DNA of 42,650 bases from an uncultured Mollicutes bacterium. Its GTDB lineage: Bacteria > Bacillota_I > Bacilli_A > RFN20 > CAG-826. Under the pieces are notes generated by a model. The model searched no databases and had not been told where the DNA came from. It worked only from the letters and a program-made list of their open reading frames with translations. Location of the stretch: NCBI GenBank assembly GCA_900540395.1, contig UQFQ01000013.1, positions 1 through 42,650 of the forward strand. Direction: 5' to 3'. A program made the translations under genes and the position numbers. This document shows, piece by piece, positions 1 to 6,631 of the stretch; within the stretch, counting starts at the first letter, position 1, and each line of letters begins with the position of its first letter.

Positions 1-582
1 AGTCAAATTGATGATAAATTTTTAGAATTATTAGCAAACTATCCAAATCTAGCTGATCATCTTCATATACCTCTACAAAGCGGTAGTGAGGCTGTTGTCA
101 AAAGAATGAACCGCAAATATGATATTGATGGATTTGTAGATAAAGTAAATAAAATAAGAAAAATAAGGCCTTTGATTTCAATAACAACTGACGTAATCGT
201 TGGTTTCCCTGGGGAGAATGAAGATAATTTTCTTGAAACATACAATTTTTGTAAAAGTATTCGTTTTAGCAAAATTCATGTTTTCCCATATTCGATTAGA
301 AATGGAACCGTGGCAGCAAAATTTAAAGATCAAATTTCACCTGTTATTAAAAAAGAACGTGTTAATAGGTTATTAGAACTATCAAATAAACTCGAACTTG
401 AGTATACTTCGATGTTCTTTGACAAAAATATTGAGTTCTTATTTGAAGATTATGTTAAAGAAGCAAAAGGATATAAAGGACATAGTTCAAATTATTTAGA
501 ATGCATCTTATCTAGCGATGAAAATTTAGAAAATTGCGTTAGAAAAGTTTTGTTTACAAAAGATAATTTTAAATATTTTTGA
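1..582 (+). CDS. mtaB: tRNA N6-threonylcarbamoyladenosine (t6A37) methylthiotransferase, 3' part
   Basis: Radical-SAM methylthiotransferase that converts t6A37 to ms2t6A in ANN-decoding tRNAs. The reading frame is open from base 1, so the N-terminal domain and the radical-SAM CxxxCxxC cluster lie upstream of the window. Seen here are HLHIPLQSGS and the nearby KRMNRKY, signature segments of the MiaB/MtaB barrel, then DVIVGFPGE, and a C-terminal stretch of about 60 residues in the position of the TRAM RNA-binding domain. MtaB rather than MiaB is chosen because mtaB sits near rpsU in Bacillota, as it does here, and because the barrel text resembles the YqeV type. The gene ends in TGA. A weak hairpin and a palindrome follow before the rpmF promoter. 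Confidence 0.85.
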   Translation, partial: SQIDDKFLELLANYPNLADHLHIPLQSGSEAVVKRMNRKYDIDGFVDKVNKIRKIRPLISITTDVIVGFPGENEDNFLETYNFCKSIRFSKIHVFPYSIRNGTVAAKFKDQISPVIKKERVNRLLELSNKLELEYTSMFFDKNIEFLFEDYVKEAKGYKGHSSNYLECILSSDENLENCVRKVLFTKDNFKYF

Positions 583-602
583 CAGTGTAAAAATAAATTT
601 TT

Positions 603-623
603 GCGATAAATATCGTCTTTTTT
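603..623 (+). terminator. Weak hairpin plus T-run after mtaB
   Basis: A short stem CGAT/ATCG with an AAAT loop is followed by CTTTTTT. The stem is only 4-5 bp, so termination may be partial. The tail ATCGTCTTTTTTG is the same as in the terminator after yqeK at 27157-27178. Confidence 0.4.
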
Positions 624-625
624 GA

Positions 626-643
626 GATATTTTATAAAATATC
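626..643. repeat. 18-bp perfect palindrome upstream of the rpmF promoter
   Basis: GATATTTTATAAAATATC is its own reverse complement. T-run and A-run flanks on either side would lengthen the hairpin. It ends 10 bp before the rpmF -35 element, so it could be an operator or a bidirectional terminator. Confidence 0.5.
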
Positions 644-653
644 AAAAAATTAT

Positions 654-681
654 TTGACTTAGAGAATTTATAATTTATAAT
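654..681 (+). promoter_or_regulatory. SigA promoter of rpmF
   Basis: TTGACT (654-659), 16-bp spacer, TATAAT (676-681). Transcription would start near 688, giving a short leader that carries AAAGGAG (691-697), 10 nt before ATG. Confidence 0.65.
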
Positions 682-707
682 ATTCAAGGTAAAGGAGCAA
701 GAATAAC

Positions 708-881
708 ATGGCAGTCCCATTCAGAAGAACTAGTAAAACTACAAAAAGAATGAGAAGAACACATTACAAACTTCACGTAAATGGTTTAAGTGTTTGCTCT
801 CATTGTGGCGAATTAATTAAATCACATACAGTTTGCCCTAAATGTGGTTATTACGACGGAAAACAAATTATTAAGAAATAA
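708..881 (+). CDS. rpmF: 50S ribosomal protein L32
   Basis: A 57-residue basic protein of the large ribosomal subunit. It starts MAVPFRRTSK and carries a four-cysteine zinc ribbon (C30xxC33 and C43xxC46), which is the zinc-binding (C+) paralogue type. Length and sequence fit the family fully. The start is fixed by AAAGGAG at 691-697. It has its own promoter and terminator and so looks monocistronic. Confidence 0.97.
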   Translation: MAVPFRRTSKTTKRMRRTHYKLHVNGLSVCSHCGELIKSHTVCPKCGYYDGKQIIKK

Positions 882-908
882 AAAATCTCCATTAATATGG
901 AGTTTTTT
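881..908 (+). terminator. Rho-independent terminator of rpmF
   Basis: CTCCAT (887-892) pairs with ATGGAG (897-902) around a TAAT loop. The stem is extended by an A-run (881-885) facing a T-run (903-908). It begins at the last base of the rpmF stop codon. Confidence 0.8.
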
Positions 909-918
909 ATTACTAAAA

Positions 919-934
919 TGATAGAATAATCACA
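919..934 (+). promoter_or_regulatory. Extended -10 promoter, leaderless start of the oxidoreductase gene
   Basis: TG-a-TAGAAT (-10 at 922-927), then 6 nt ending in CAC, then ATG at 934. The predicted +1 is the A of the start codon. There is no Shine-Dalgarno sequence and no clear -35. The layout is almost the same as at ybeY (4119-4134). Confidence 0.6.
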
Positions 935-1914
935 TGAATATAGGATTTTTAGGTTGTTCAAAAATTGGTGATAGCATTATCAAGGCTTTAAAAGCAAATT
1001 CTAATGTTACATTATATGGATGTGCTGCTCGCGATTTTAAAAAAGCAGAAGAATATAAAGAAAAATATGGCTTTAAGAAAGCTTACAATAGTTATGAAGA
1101 AATGGTTTTGGATCAAAATGTTGAATTCGTTTATATTTCGACTTTGATGTGTGATCATTATAAACATGCAAAATTATGTTTAACAAATGGAAAGCCATGT
1201 CTTGTCGAAAAAGCTTTTACAATGAATTCAAAAGAAGCAGAGGAATTGATTCGCCTTTCTAAACAAAAAAATCTATTTCTAGGCGAAGCAATTTGGACAA
1301 GATATATGCCATCAAGAAAAATGATTAATGAACTGATTGCTTCTGGAATCATTGGTAACGTTTATATGCTTTCAGCTAATCTATCTTATAAGATAGACGA
1401 AAAGGAAAGATTAATCAAAAAAGAGCTAGGCGGCGGAATATTACTAGATTGTGGCGTATATCCTATTAATTTTGCTTTTATGGTGTTAGGAAGCGATTAC
1501 AAAGACGTAAAATCAACAATGATTTATAAAGGAAAAAGTGTTGAAGAAGTTTGTCTAATTAATCTATTTTATAAAAACGGAGTAGTTGCAAATTTATATA
1601 CTTCCATGAACGGCAATTCTGACAGAAGTGGATTTGTTTATGGTACTGAAGGATACTTAAAAATAGATAACATTAATAACCCAAGTTTTATTGAAGTATA
1701 TGGCAAAGTTAACGATTTTTCTAACGCAATGGAACTTAAAAATACTATACATATCCATGAAGATGTAAATGGCTATGAGTATCAGTTTTATGAAGCAATT
1801 TTAGCTATTAAATCAGGTATAAATGAACCTGTATCAATGCCTCATTCTGAAACATTAAAAGTTATGAAATTGATTGATAAAATTAAAAGTAGTAGTTATA
1901 TAGTAAATAATTAG
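934..1914 (+). CDS. Gfo/Idh/MocA family NAD(P)-dependent oxidoreductase
   Basis: A 326-residue two-domain oxidoreductase. The N-terminal Rossmann fold begins GFLGCSKIGDS (residues 4-14). The family motif is at E92-K93 (VEKAFTMN), followed by EAIWTRYMPS and GGGILLDCGVYP of the C-terminal alpha/beta domain. The IWTRYMPS type resembles trans-dihydrobenzenediol/glucose-fructose dehydrogenase-like members; the substrate, probably a sugar or polyol, cannot be read from the sequence. The start has no Shine-Dalgarno and lies at the predicted transcription start. The last codons and the TAG stop are built from an 11-bp repeat array (1888-1927) that runs on into the deoC ribosome binding site, so the two genes may be co-transcribed. 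Confidence 0.85.
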   Translation: MNIGFLGCSKIGDSIIKALKANSNVTLYGCAARDFKKAEEYKEKYGFKKAYNSYEEMVLDQNVEFVYISTLMCDHYKHAKLCLTNGKPCLVEKAFTMNSKEAEELIRLSKQKNLFLGEAIWTRYMPSRKMINELIASGIIGNVYMLSANLSYKIDEKERLIKKELGGGILLDCGVYPINFAFMVLGSDYKDVKSTMIYKGKSVEEVCLINLFYKNGVVANLYTSMNGNSDRSGFVYGTEGYLKIDNINNPSFIEVYGKVNDFSNAMELKNTIHIHEDVNGYEYQFYEAILAIKSGINEPVSMPHSETLKVMKLIDKIKSSSYIVNN

Positions 1915-1927
1915 TAGATAATTAGGA
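1888..1927 (+). repeat. 11-bp ATTAGTA array 1
   Basis: Four units at exact 11-bp steps on the plus strand: AGTAGTA (1888), TATAGTA (1899), ATTAGTA (1910), ATTAGGA (1921). The third unit supplies the TAG stop of the oxidoreductase gene (1912-1914). The fourth merges into the AGGAGG of deoC. Confidence 0.7.
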
Positions 1928-1935
1928 GGAAATAT

Positions 1936-2571
1936 ATGCAATATAACAAATTTATCGATAACACATTATTAAAAGCTGACGCTAAAAAAGACGAAATCTT
2001 AGCTTTATGTGAGGAAAGCAAAAAGTTTGATTTTAAGTCAGTTTGTATTAATCCTGATTTTATTCCAGTTGCTAAAGGTGCTTTAATGGGAAGCGACGTT
2101 TTAATTTGTACAGTTATTGGCTTTCCACTCGGTAGCATGTCAACTAAGTCAAAAGCGTTTGAAGCTAAAGATGCTATTGAAATGGGTGCTGACGAAATCG
2201 ATATGGTCATTAATATTAGTGCATTAAAAGACGGAAATTATGAATATGTTTTGAAAGATCTTGAAGCAGTTAGAGAGGCTACAAAAGGGCATACCTTAAA
2301 AGTAATCTTAGAATGCTGCTTACTTACAAAAAAAGAAATTGTCAAAGCATGTGAACTTTGTGTTAAAGCAAACGTTGATTTTGTTAAAACAAGCACTGGC
2401 TTTTCAAAATGGGGCGCAAAAGTAGAAGATGTCAAATTAATGCGTGAAACTGTCGGCCCTAAAATGGGAGTTAAAGCGGCTGGTGGAGTTAGAACTCACG
2501 AAGAAATGCTAGAAATGATTGAAAATGGTGCTACTAGAATCGGAACAAGTTCTGGTGCAAAATTGATGTAA
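1936..2571 (+). CDS. deoC: Deoxyribose-phosphate aldolase
   Basis: Class I aldolase that cleaves 2-deoxyribose-5-phosphate into glyceraldehyde-3-phosphate and acetaldehyde, the last step of deoxynucleoside salvage. At 211 residues it is the normal length. The Schiff-base lysine lies in FVKTSTGF and the second active-site lysine in VKAAGGVRT. GADEIDMVIN is also typical. The start is set by AGGAGG, 8 nt upstream. deoB and cdd elsewhere in the window belong to the same salvage route. deoC near rpsU/mtaB is a common Bacillota arrangement. Confidence 0.96.
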   Translation: MQYNKFIDNTLLKADAKKDEILALCEESKKFDFKSVCINPDFIPVAKGALMGSDVLICTVIGFPLGSMSTKSKAFEAKDAIEMGADEIDMVINISALKDGNYEYVLKDLEAVREATKGHTLKVILECCLLTKKEIVKACELCVKANVDFVKTSTGFSKWGAKVEDVKLMRETVGPKMGVKAAGGVRTHEEMLEMIENGATRIGTSSGAKLM

Positions 2572-2637
2572 AAAAACTTTATTTTCGTTTTTATTTTTGA
2601 TAAACTTTTCGTTGCAAAGATTGGAGGTGAAAGTAAG

Positions 2638-2826
2638 ATGTCTAAAGTAGTAGTTAGAGACGGTGAAACTCTTGATGAAGCATTAAGAAGATTTAAAAGA
2701 CAAGTCAATAAGGCTGGCACTATCCAAGAATGCAGAAAAAGAGAATGTTTCTTAAAAAAGAATCTTAAGAGAAAACTTAAGAGCGAAAATGCTAGAAAAA
2801 AATATAGAAAAAAATTAAGATGCTGA
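2638..2826 (+). CDS. rpsU: 30S ribosomal protein S21
   Basis: A 62-residue, very basic small-subunit protein needed at translation initiation. It shows SKVVVRDGETLDEALRRFKR at the start, the REC(x)KKxxxRKLKSENARKK middle and a basic tail, all typical of Bacillota S21. GGAGGTG lies at the usual distance. The TGA stop falls in the loop of its own terminator hairpin. Confidence 0.96.
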   Translation: MSKVVVRDGETLDEALRRFKRQVNKAGTIQECRKRECFLKKNLKRKLKSENARKKYRKKLRC

Positions 2827-2842
2827 AAATGCATCTTTTTTT
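2818..2842 (+). terminator. Terminator overlapping the rpsU stop codon
   Basis: AGATGC (2818-2823) pairs with GCATCT (2831-2836), with the TGA stop in the loop, followed by a run of seven T. Coding sequence forms the left arm. Confidence 0.7.
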
Positions 2843-2856
2843 AATTTTTCTTGAAT

Positions 2857-2886
2857 AAACTCCTTTTTATTATTGAAAGGAGTTTT
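2857..2886 (+). promoter_or_regulatory. Hairpin that hides the ribosome binding site of the C39 gene
   Basis: AAACTCCTTT (2857-2866) is perfectly complementary to AAAGGAGTTT (2876-2885), with a 9-nt loop and a short T-run after it. The right arm contains AAAGGAG, the only ribosome binding site for the gene at 2892. The hairpin can therefore block translation, or act as a second terminator behind rpsU. Confidence 0.6.
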
Positions 2887-2891
2887 TATTT

Positions 2892-4085
2892 ATGCGTTAT
2901 TTTATTAAACAAATCGGTGAAAAAGACTGTGCATTAACATGTCTGAAAATGCTGCTAGCAATTGTTTATAAATCAAAGAAATTTCTTTTGTATCCTCAAA
3001 ATGATATAGAAAAAACGTATTCTTTAGAAGAAATAATTGATATTGCTAGTAAAGAAGGCGTTAAATTATACGCTTTTAGATTTAAGAATAAGGAGGACTT
3101 ATTAAAACAAGCTTGTTTACCTGTTTTAGTTCCAATAAAAAGTGGAAATACACTCCATATGGTTCTAATCAGAAAAATTAAGAAGGATAAACTTTTAATT
3201 TTCGATCCTGCTGATGAACCTAAATGGATTGATTTTTACGAATTTACGAAAAATTGGAATGGGGAGTGTTTAGAGGCGGCTGATATTAAGGGCTCATTAT
3301 TTAAGCAAAAGAAGTATTCATTTATTTCCTGGCCATATAAAATTTGTGTTCCTTTATTTCAAATTCTTAGCTTTGCTTTTCTTATTTCAGCATTATTTTT
3401 TATTGATAAGAATTATTCATTTTTAATTCCATTATGCTTTTTAATAGCTTTTGTTATATTCGAATTCATTTATCGTACACTTTTAATTAACGAGATGAAA
3501 AGTTTCGACAATAAAGTATTAACAAACATTAACATCAGAGAAAGAAGTACCCTGAAAAGCAGATTTGTCGAGATGAATAATTTTAAAGTTCTATTAATTG
3601 GTGGTCCAATTCAAATAATTAATAGCGTAATTATCATAATTTTTGGAGCAATAATTTTATTTTTGAATAGCTATCTAAATTTAATTAATCTAATAGTTAT
3701 TTCCATAATAGCTGCTGCTCTAACATTATTTGAAAAACGTTTCTACAAAAACACTAAGGCTGATATTTCTAATTATGAAAACAAAATACTCACTCTTAAA
3801 GAAGATGAAAATGGTAATTTGAAAGAAAAAATAGCCGAACTTCACAAAAAGACTTATAGTTTCGTTAATTTTATGAATCTTAAAAAAATGATCCTGATAT
3901 TCTTGATTATTGTAATTTCGTTAATTTATTGTGCTTTCACTGATAATATTTCATTAAATTTCGTTTTGTTTCATACTTTTATTTATTATTACCTAGCTCA
4001 GAATGTTACAAAACTATTAGAATCAATAGAATCATTTAAGAAAAAACCTTATTATCTTTCTTTATATCAATACTATTCCAATTAA
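2892..4085 (+). CDS. C39 cysteine peptidase domain with exporter-like membrane domain, no ATPase
   Basis: A 397-residue protein. Residues 1-130 match the C39 peptidase domain of bacteriocin/peptide-processing ABC transporters: Q7 and C13 in QIGEKDCALTCLKMLL, H89 in NTLHMVLI and D105 in IFDPADEP, which are the catalytic positions. About six hydrophobic segments follow (150-170, 176-196, 233-257, 260-279, 331-349, 354-372). Long charged loops at 197-232 and 280-330 give the layout of a type I ABC exporter membrane domain. The protein then stops: there is no Walker A, signature or Walker B, and the downstream DNA encodes ybeY. C39 domains cut after a double-glycine leader, but no obvious precursor lies nearby. 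The peptidase assignment is good; substrate and partner ATPase are unknown. Confidence 0.75.
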   Translation: MRYFIKQIGEKDCALTCLKMLLAIVYKSKKFLLYPQNDIEKTYSLEEIIDIASKEGVKLYAFRFKNKEDLLKQACLPVLVPIKSGNTLHMVLIRKIKKDKLLIFDPADEPKWIDFYEFTKNWNGECLEAADIKGSLFKQKKYSFISWPYKICVPLFQILSFAFLISALFFIDKNYSFLIPLCFLIAFVIFEFIYRTLLINEMKSFDNKVLTNINIRERSTLKSRFVEMNNFKVLLIGGPIQIINSVIIIIFGAIILFLNSYLNLINLIVISIIAAALTLFEKRFYKNTKADISNYENKILTLKEDENGNLKEKIAELHKKTYSFVNFMNLKKMILIFLIIVISLIYCAFTDNISLNFVLFHTFIYYYLAQNVTKLLESIESFKKKPYYLSLYQYYSN

Positions 4086-4118
4086 GCATGCGAAAAATAG
4101 CATACTTATCTTGTTTCA

Positions 4119-4134
4119 TGATATAATAAGCACA
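4119..4134 (+). promoter_or_regulatory. Extended -10 promoter, leaderless start of ybeY
   Basis: TG-a-TATAAT (-10 at 4122-4127), then 6 nt ending in CAC, then ATG at 4134. The predicted +1 is the A of ATG. No Shine-Dalgarno is present. It would drive the ybeY-cdd-era-recO operon. Confidence 0.65.
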
Positions 4135-4592
4135 TGAAATTTGATATAAGTATTAACTCAACAATCGATACAAATATTGATGAATATATCGAACTTTATG
4201 AACGATTAATGGAAAAAACTTTCAAGGTTTTAAATATTGAACGTGATGCGATTGTTAGTGTGACTTTTGTAGATAAAGAGTTTATTCATGAACTTAATAG
4301 AAATTATCGTGGCATTGATCGTCCAACCGATGTAATTAGTTTTGCCTTTTTAGATGACAAAAACGAAATTATAAAAGGAGATGATTTACCACTTGATTTA
4401 GGTGAAATTTATATTTGCTATGATGTAGCTGATGAGAATCGAAAATCATATGGAAATTCGATAAAAAGAGAAATATGCTTTCTTTTCGTTCATGGCTTGC
4501 TACATTTACTAGGATATGACCACATGACTAAAGAAGAAGAGGAAATTATGTTTCCTCTTCAAGAAAAGATATTAGAAGGAGAACTTTCATGA
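4134..4592 (+). CDS. ybeY: Endoribonuclease YbeY, rRNA maturation factor
   Basis: Metal-dependent single-strand RNase involved in 16S rRNA 3' processing and late 70S quality control. The H3 zinc motif is seen as H120-GLL-H124-LLGYD-H130, with the conserved RPTDVISF at 63-70. At 152 residues it is of normal length. It is the first gene of a translationally coupled set: its stop overlaps the cdd start (ATGA). Bacillota ybeY usually follows phoH; here phoH is missing and the C39 gene stands in its place. Confidence 0.95.
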   Translation: MKFDISINSTIDTNIDEYIELYERLMEKTFKVLNIERDAIVSVTFVDKEFIHELNRNYRGIDRPTDVISFAFLDDKNEIIKGDDLPLDLGEIYICYDVADENRKSYGNSIKREICFLFVHGLLHLLGYDHMTKEEEEIMFPLQEKILEGELS

Positions 4593-4987
4593 CAAAAGAA
4601 GAATTAGTATACGAAGCGATAGAAGCTCGTGATTTATCTTATTCACCTTATTCTAAATTTGCAGTTGGTGCAGCTTTATTAACTACAGATGGTGAAATAT
4701 ATCGCGGTGCCAACATTGAAAATGCTTCTTTTGGTTTAACAATGTGTGCTGAAAGAAATGCAATTTACAATGCTTATTGTCATGGAATAAGTCAAGATGA
4801 TATTGAAGCTTTAGCGATTGTAGCAGATACTGAGTTACCTGTATCTCCATGTGGGGCATGCAGACAAGTTTTAAGTGAACTTTTTCCTCACGATAAAAAA
4901 ATATATTTAGCAAATTTAAAAGGCGATATTAAAGAAACTACTGTCGATGAATTATTGCCTTATTCGTTTGATAGTGAAGACTTATGA
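4589..4987 (+). CDS. cdd: Cytidine deaminase
   Basis: Deaminates cytidine and deoxycytidine to uridine and deoxyuridine in pyrimidine salvage. Zinc ligands and catalytic Glu are C53-A-E55 (TMCAERNAI) and C88-GA-C91 (SPCGACRQVL), which is the small homotetrameric form. 132 residues is normal. GGAG precedes the start, which overlaps the ybeY stop; its own stop overlaps the era start by ATGA. The ybeY-cdd-era order is the same as in Bacillus subtilis, where dgkA also intervenes; dgkA is absent here. Confidence 0.96.
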   Translation: MTKEELVYEAIEARDLSYSPYSKFAVGAALLTTDGEIYRGANIENASFGLTMCAERNAIYNAYCHGISQDDIEALAIVADTELPVSPCGACRQVLSELFPHDKKIYLANLKGDIKETTVDELLPYSFDSEDL

Positions 4988-5850
4988 AAAGCGGATTTGT
5001 TTCTTTAGTTGGTAGATCAAACGTTGGTAAATCTACCATTTTAAATGCGATTATTGGCAAAAAAATCTCGATAGTTACGCCAAAAAAGCAAACAACAAGA
5101 AATTCAATACAAGGCATTTACAACGATGAAGATTCACAAATTATCTTTATTGATACTCCTGGAATTCATAAGCCTATCAATGAACTAGGAGAAAAAATGG
5201 ATAAGGCAAGTTATTCAGCAATTAGAGATTGTGATCTTGCTGTTTTAGTAGTAGATGCTAGTCGTAACTTTGGGGATGGTGACCAATTTTTATTTGACCA
5301 TTTAAAGTTCGATTGTAAATTGATTATTGCCTTTAATAAAATCGATTTAACAAATATTGAACTTATAAATAAGTTGAAAGTAATGTATCAAAAGCACTAT
5401 CAACCATTATCAATTGTTGAATTAAGTGCTATTGAAAAATTTGGAATCGATGATTTGATAAAGAAAATTAAAGAAAATCTAGAAGAAGGCCCTCAATATT
5501 ATGATCTTGAGATGATCACTAATATGGATATCAAATTCCGTATTCAAGAAATAATTAGAGAAAAAATGCTTTTATTGCTAAAAGAAGAAGTTCCTCATTC
5601 GGTTGCAGTAATTTGTACGGAAATTGTAAGCGATGAATCACCAATAGAAGTATACGCAAAAATTATTGTCGAAAGAGATAGCCAAAAAGGGATTGTTATT
5701 GGGGCTAAGGGGAAGATGATAAAACGTATCGGAACATTAGCAAGAAAAGACATAGAGCAAATGATTGGAAGACACATAAATTTGCAATTAATGGTACAAG
5801 TAGTAGAAAATTGGCGCAATTCTAGTAGATTTCTAGTAGATAATTTGTAA
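4984..5850 (+). CDS. era: GTPase Era
   Basis: Essential GTPase that binds the 3' end of 16S rRNA during 30S maturation. G1 is GRSNVGKS (10-17), G3 is DTPG (57-60) and G4 is NKID (118-121). A C-terminal KH domain carries GIVIGAKGKMIKRIG. 288 residues is close to the usual 300. The start overlaps the cdd stop (ATGA). The last 50 nt, coding for VVENWRNSSRFLVDNL, carry an 11-bp repeat array (5799-5849). This C-terminus resembles that of other Era proteins, so the array lies inside conserved coding sequence. Confidence 0.97.
   Translation: MKSGFVSLVGRSNVGKSTILNAIIGKKISIVTPKKQTTRNSIQGIYNDEDSQIIFIDTPGIHKPINELGEKMDKASYSAIRDCDLAVLVVDASRNFGDGDQFLFDHLKFDCKLIIAFNKIDLTNIELINKLKVMYQKHYQPLSIVELSAIEKFGIDDLIKKIKENLEEGPQYYDLEMITNMDIKFRIQEIIREKMLLLLKEEVPHSVAVICTEIVSDESPIEVYAKIIVERDSQKGIVIGAKGKMIKRIGTLARKDIEQMIGRHINLQLMVQVVENWRNSSRFLVDNL
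5799..5849 (+). repeat. 11-bp ATTAGTA array 2 (inside the end of era)
   Basis: Five positions at exact 11-bp steps: AGTAGTA (5799), ATTGGCG (5810), TCTAGTA (5821), TCTAGTA (5832), ATTTGTA (5843). In the era frame the second and fifth units would place TAG in frame; they read TGG and TTG, while the three out-of-frame units keep TAG. The array ends 14 nt before the recO start. Confidence 0.65.
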
Positions 5851-5863
5851 TCATTTTCAAACA

Positions 5864-6562
5864 ATGGAATTGAAAAAAGGCATAATAATTAGTGCAAATC
5901 CATATAAAGATAAGAATTTAATATGCAATTTGCTTTTAGAAAACGAAATTATTTCATTTGAAGTTATATCATTTTTTAATAGCAAAAAAGGATATACAAA
6001 CGATATTCAAATTTTAAATTATGGCGAATTTGAATTGTATAAAGGCCCAACAGCGTATTATAAATTAAAGAATTATAAGATTGAAAATTCGCTATATAAT
6101 TTTGTTTATTCTGATAATGATTATTTGATAACATACGAATTTTTGAAAGAAGTGATATCAAAGGTTCCTCCTGTTGATGAGTTTTTTAAGTATTACAAAT
6201 TAATCCAATTGACTTTAGATGAGCTCATTTCTGATAAAAATAAATATATATCATACTTAACTTTATTTATTTCTTTTTATTTAAGGTTTACAGGATATTC
6301 AATTATTAATGTTTTAGAGCAAGAAATTAATATGGTTTTAAATGATTATAAAAATGAATATGGGGAAATTATTAATAAAAATAGTGAAATTTATAATAAT
6401 TTTCTAAATTTATATGAGAAACTTTTTAATGATAAGTATTTAATCGCTCTAGAATTTATAAAAAAATGTGATGAAAAGCTAATATTAATAGTTTTTAAGC
6501 GAATTTCATTAATTTTCGCCCAATTAAATAACATTAAAATTAATTCTTTAAGTTTTTTCTAA
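5864..6562 (+). CDS. recO: Probable DNA repair protein RecO (divergent)
   Basis: A 232-residue protein placed exactly where recO lies in Bacillota (era-recO-glyS). The N-terminus (KKGIIISANPYKDKNLICNL) fits the OB-fold start of RecO, which reads GIVLKTRDYGEND in typical members, and the rest is helical as in RecO. The four cysteines of the usual RecO zinc site are absent and overall similarity is low. RecO loads RecA onto SSB-coated DNA with RecR. The ATG lies 13 nt after era with no Shine-Dalgarno, directly behind repeat array 2. The name rests largely on position. Confidence 0.6.
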   Translation: MELKKGIIISANPYKDKNLICNLLLENEIISFEVISFFNSKKGYTNDIQILNYGEFELYKGPTAYYKLKNYKIENSLYNFVYSDNDYLITYEFLKEVISKVPPVDEFFKYYKLIQLTLDELISDKNKYISYLTLFISFYLRFTGYSIINVLEQEINMVLNDYKNEYGEIINKNSEIYNNFLNLYEKLFNDKYLIALEFIKKCDEKLILIVFKRISLIFAQLNNIKINSLSFF

Positions 6563-6579
6563 AGTACACTCATAGTGTG

Positions 6580-6608
6580 TTGACATCTTATTAAATTATT
6601 AAGATAAT
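6580..6608 (+). promoter_or_regulatory. SigA promoter of glyS-dnaG-sigA
   Basis: TTGACA (6580-6585), 17-bp spacer, GATAAT (6603-6608). This is the best consensus promoter in the window. A short leader follows, with GTGAGG as ribosome binding site before ATG at 6632. Confidence 0.75.
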
Positions 6609-6631
6609 TTTTGTCGTGAGGTTGATGAATA

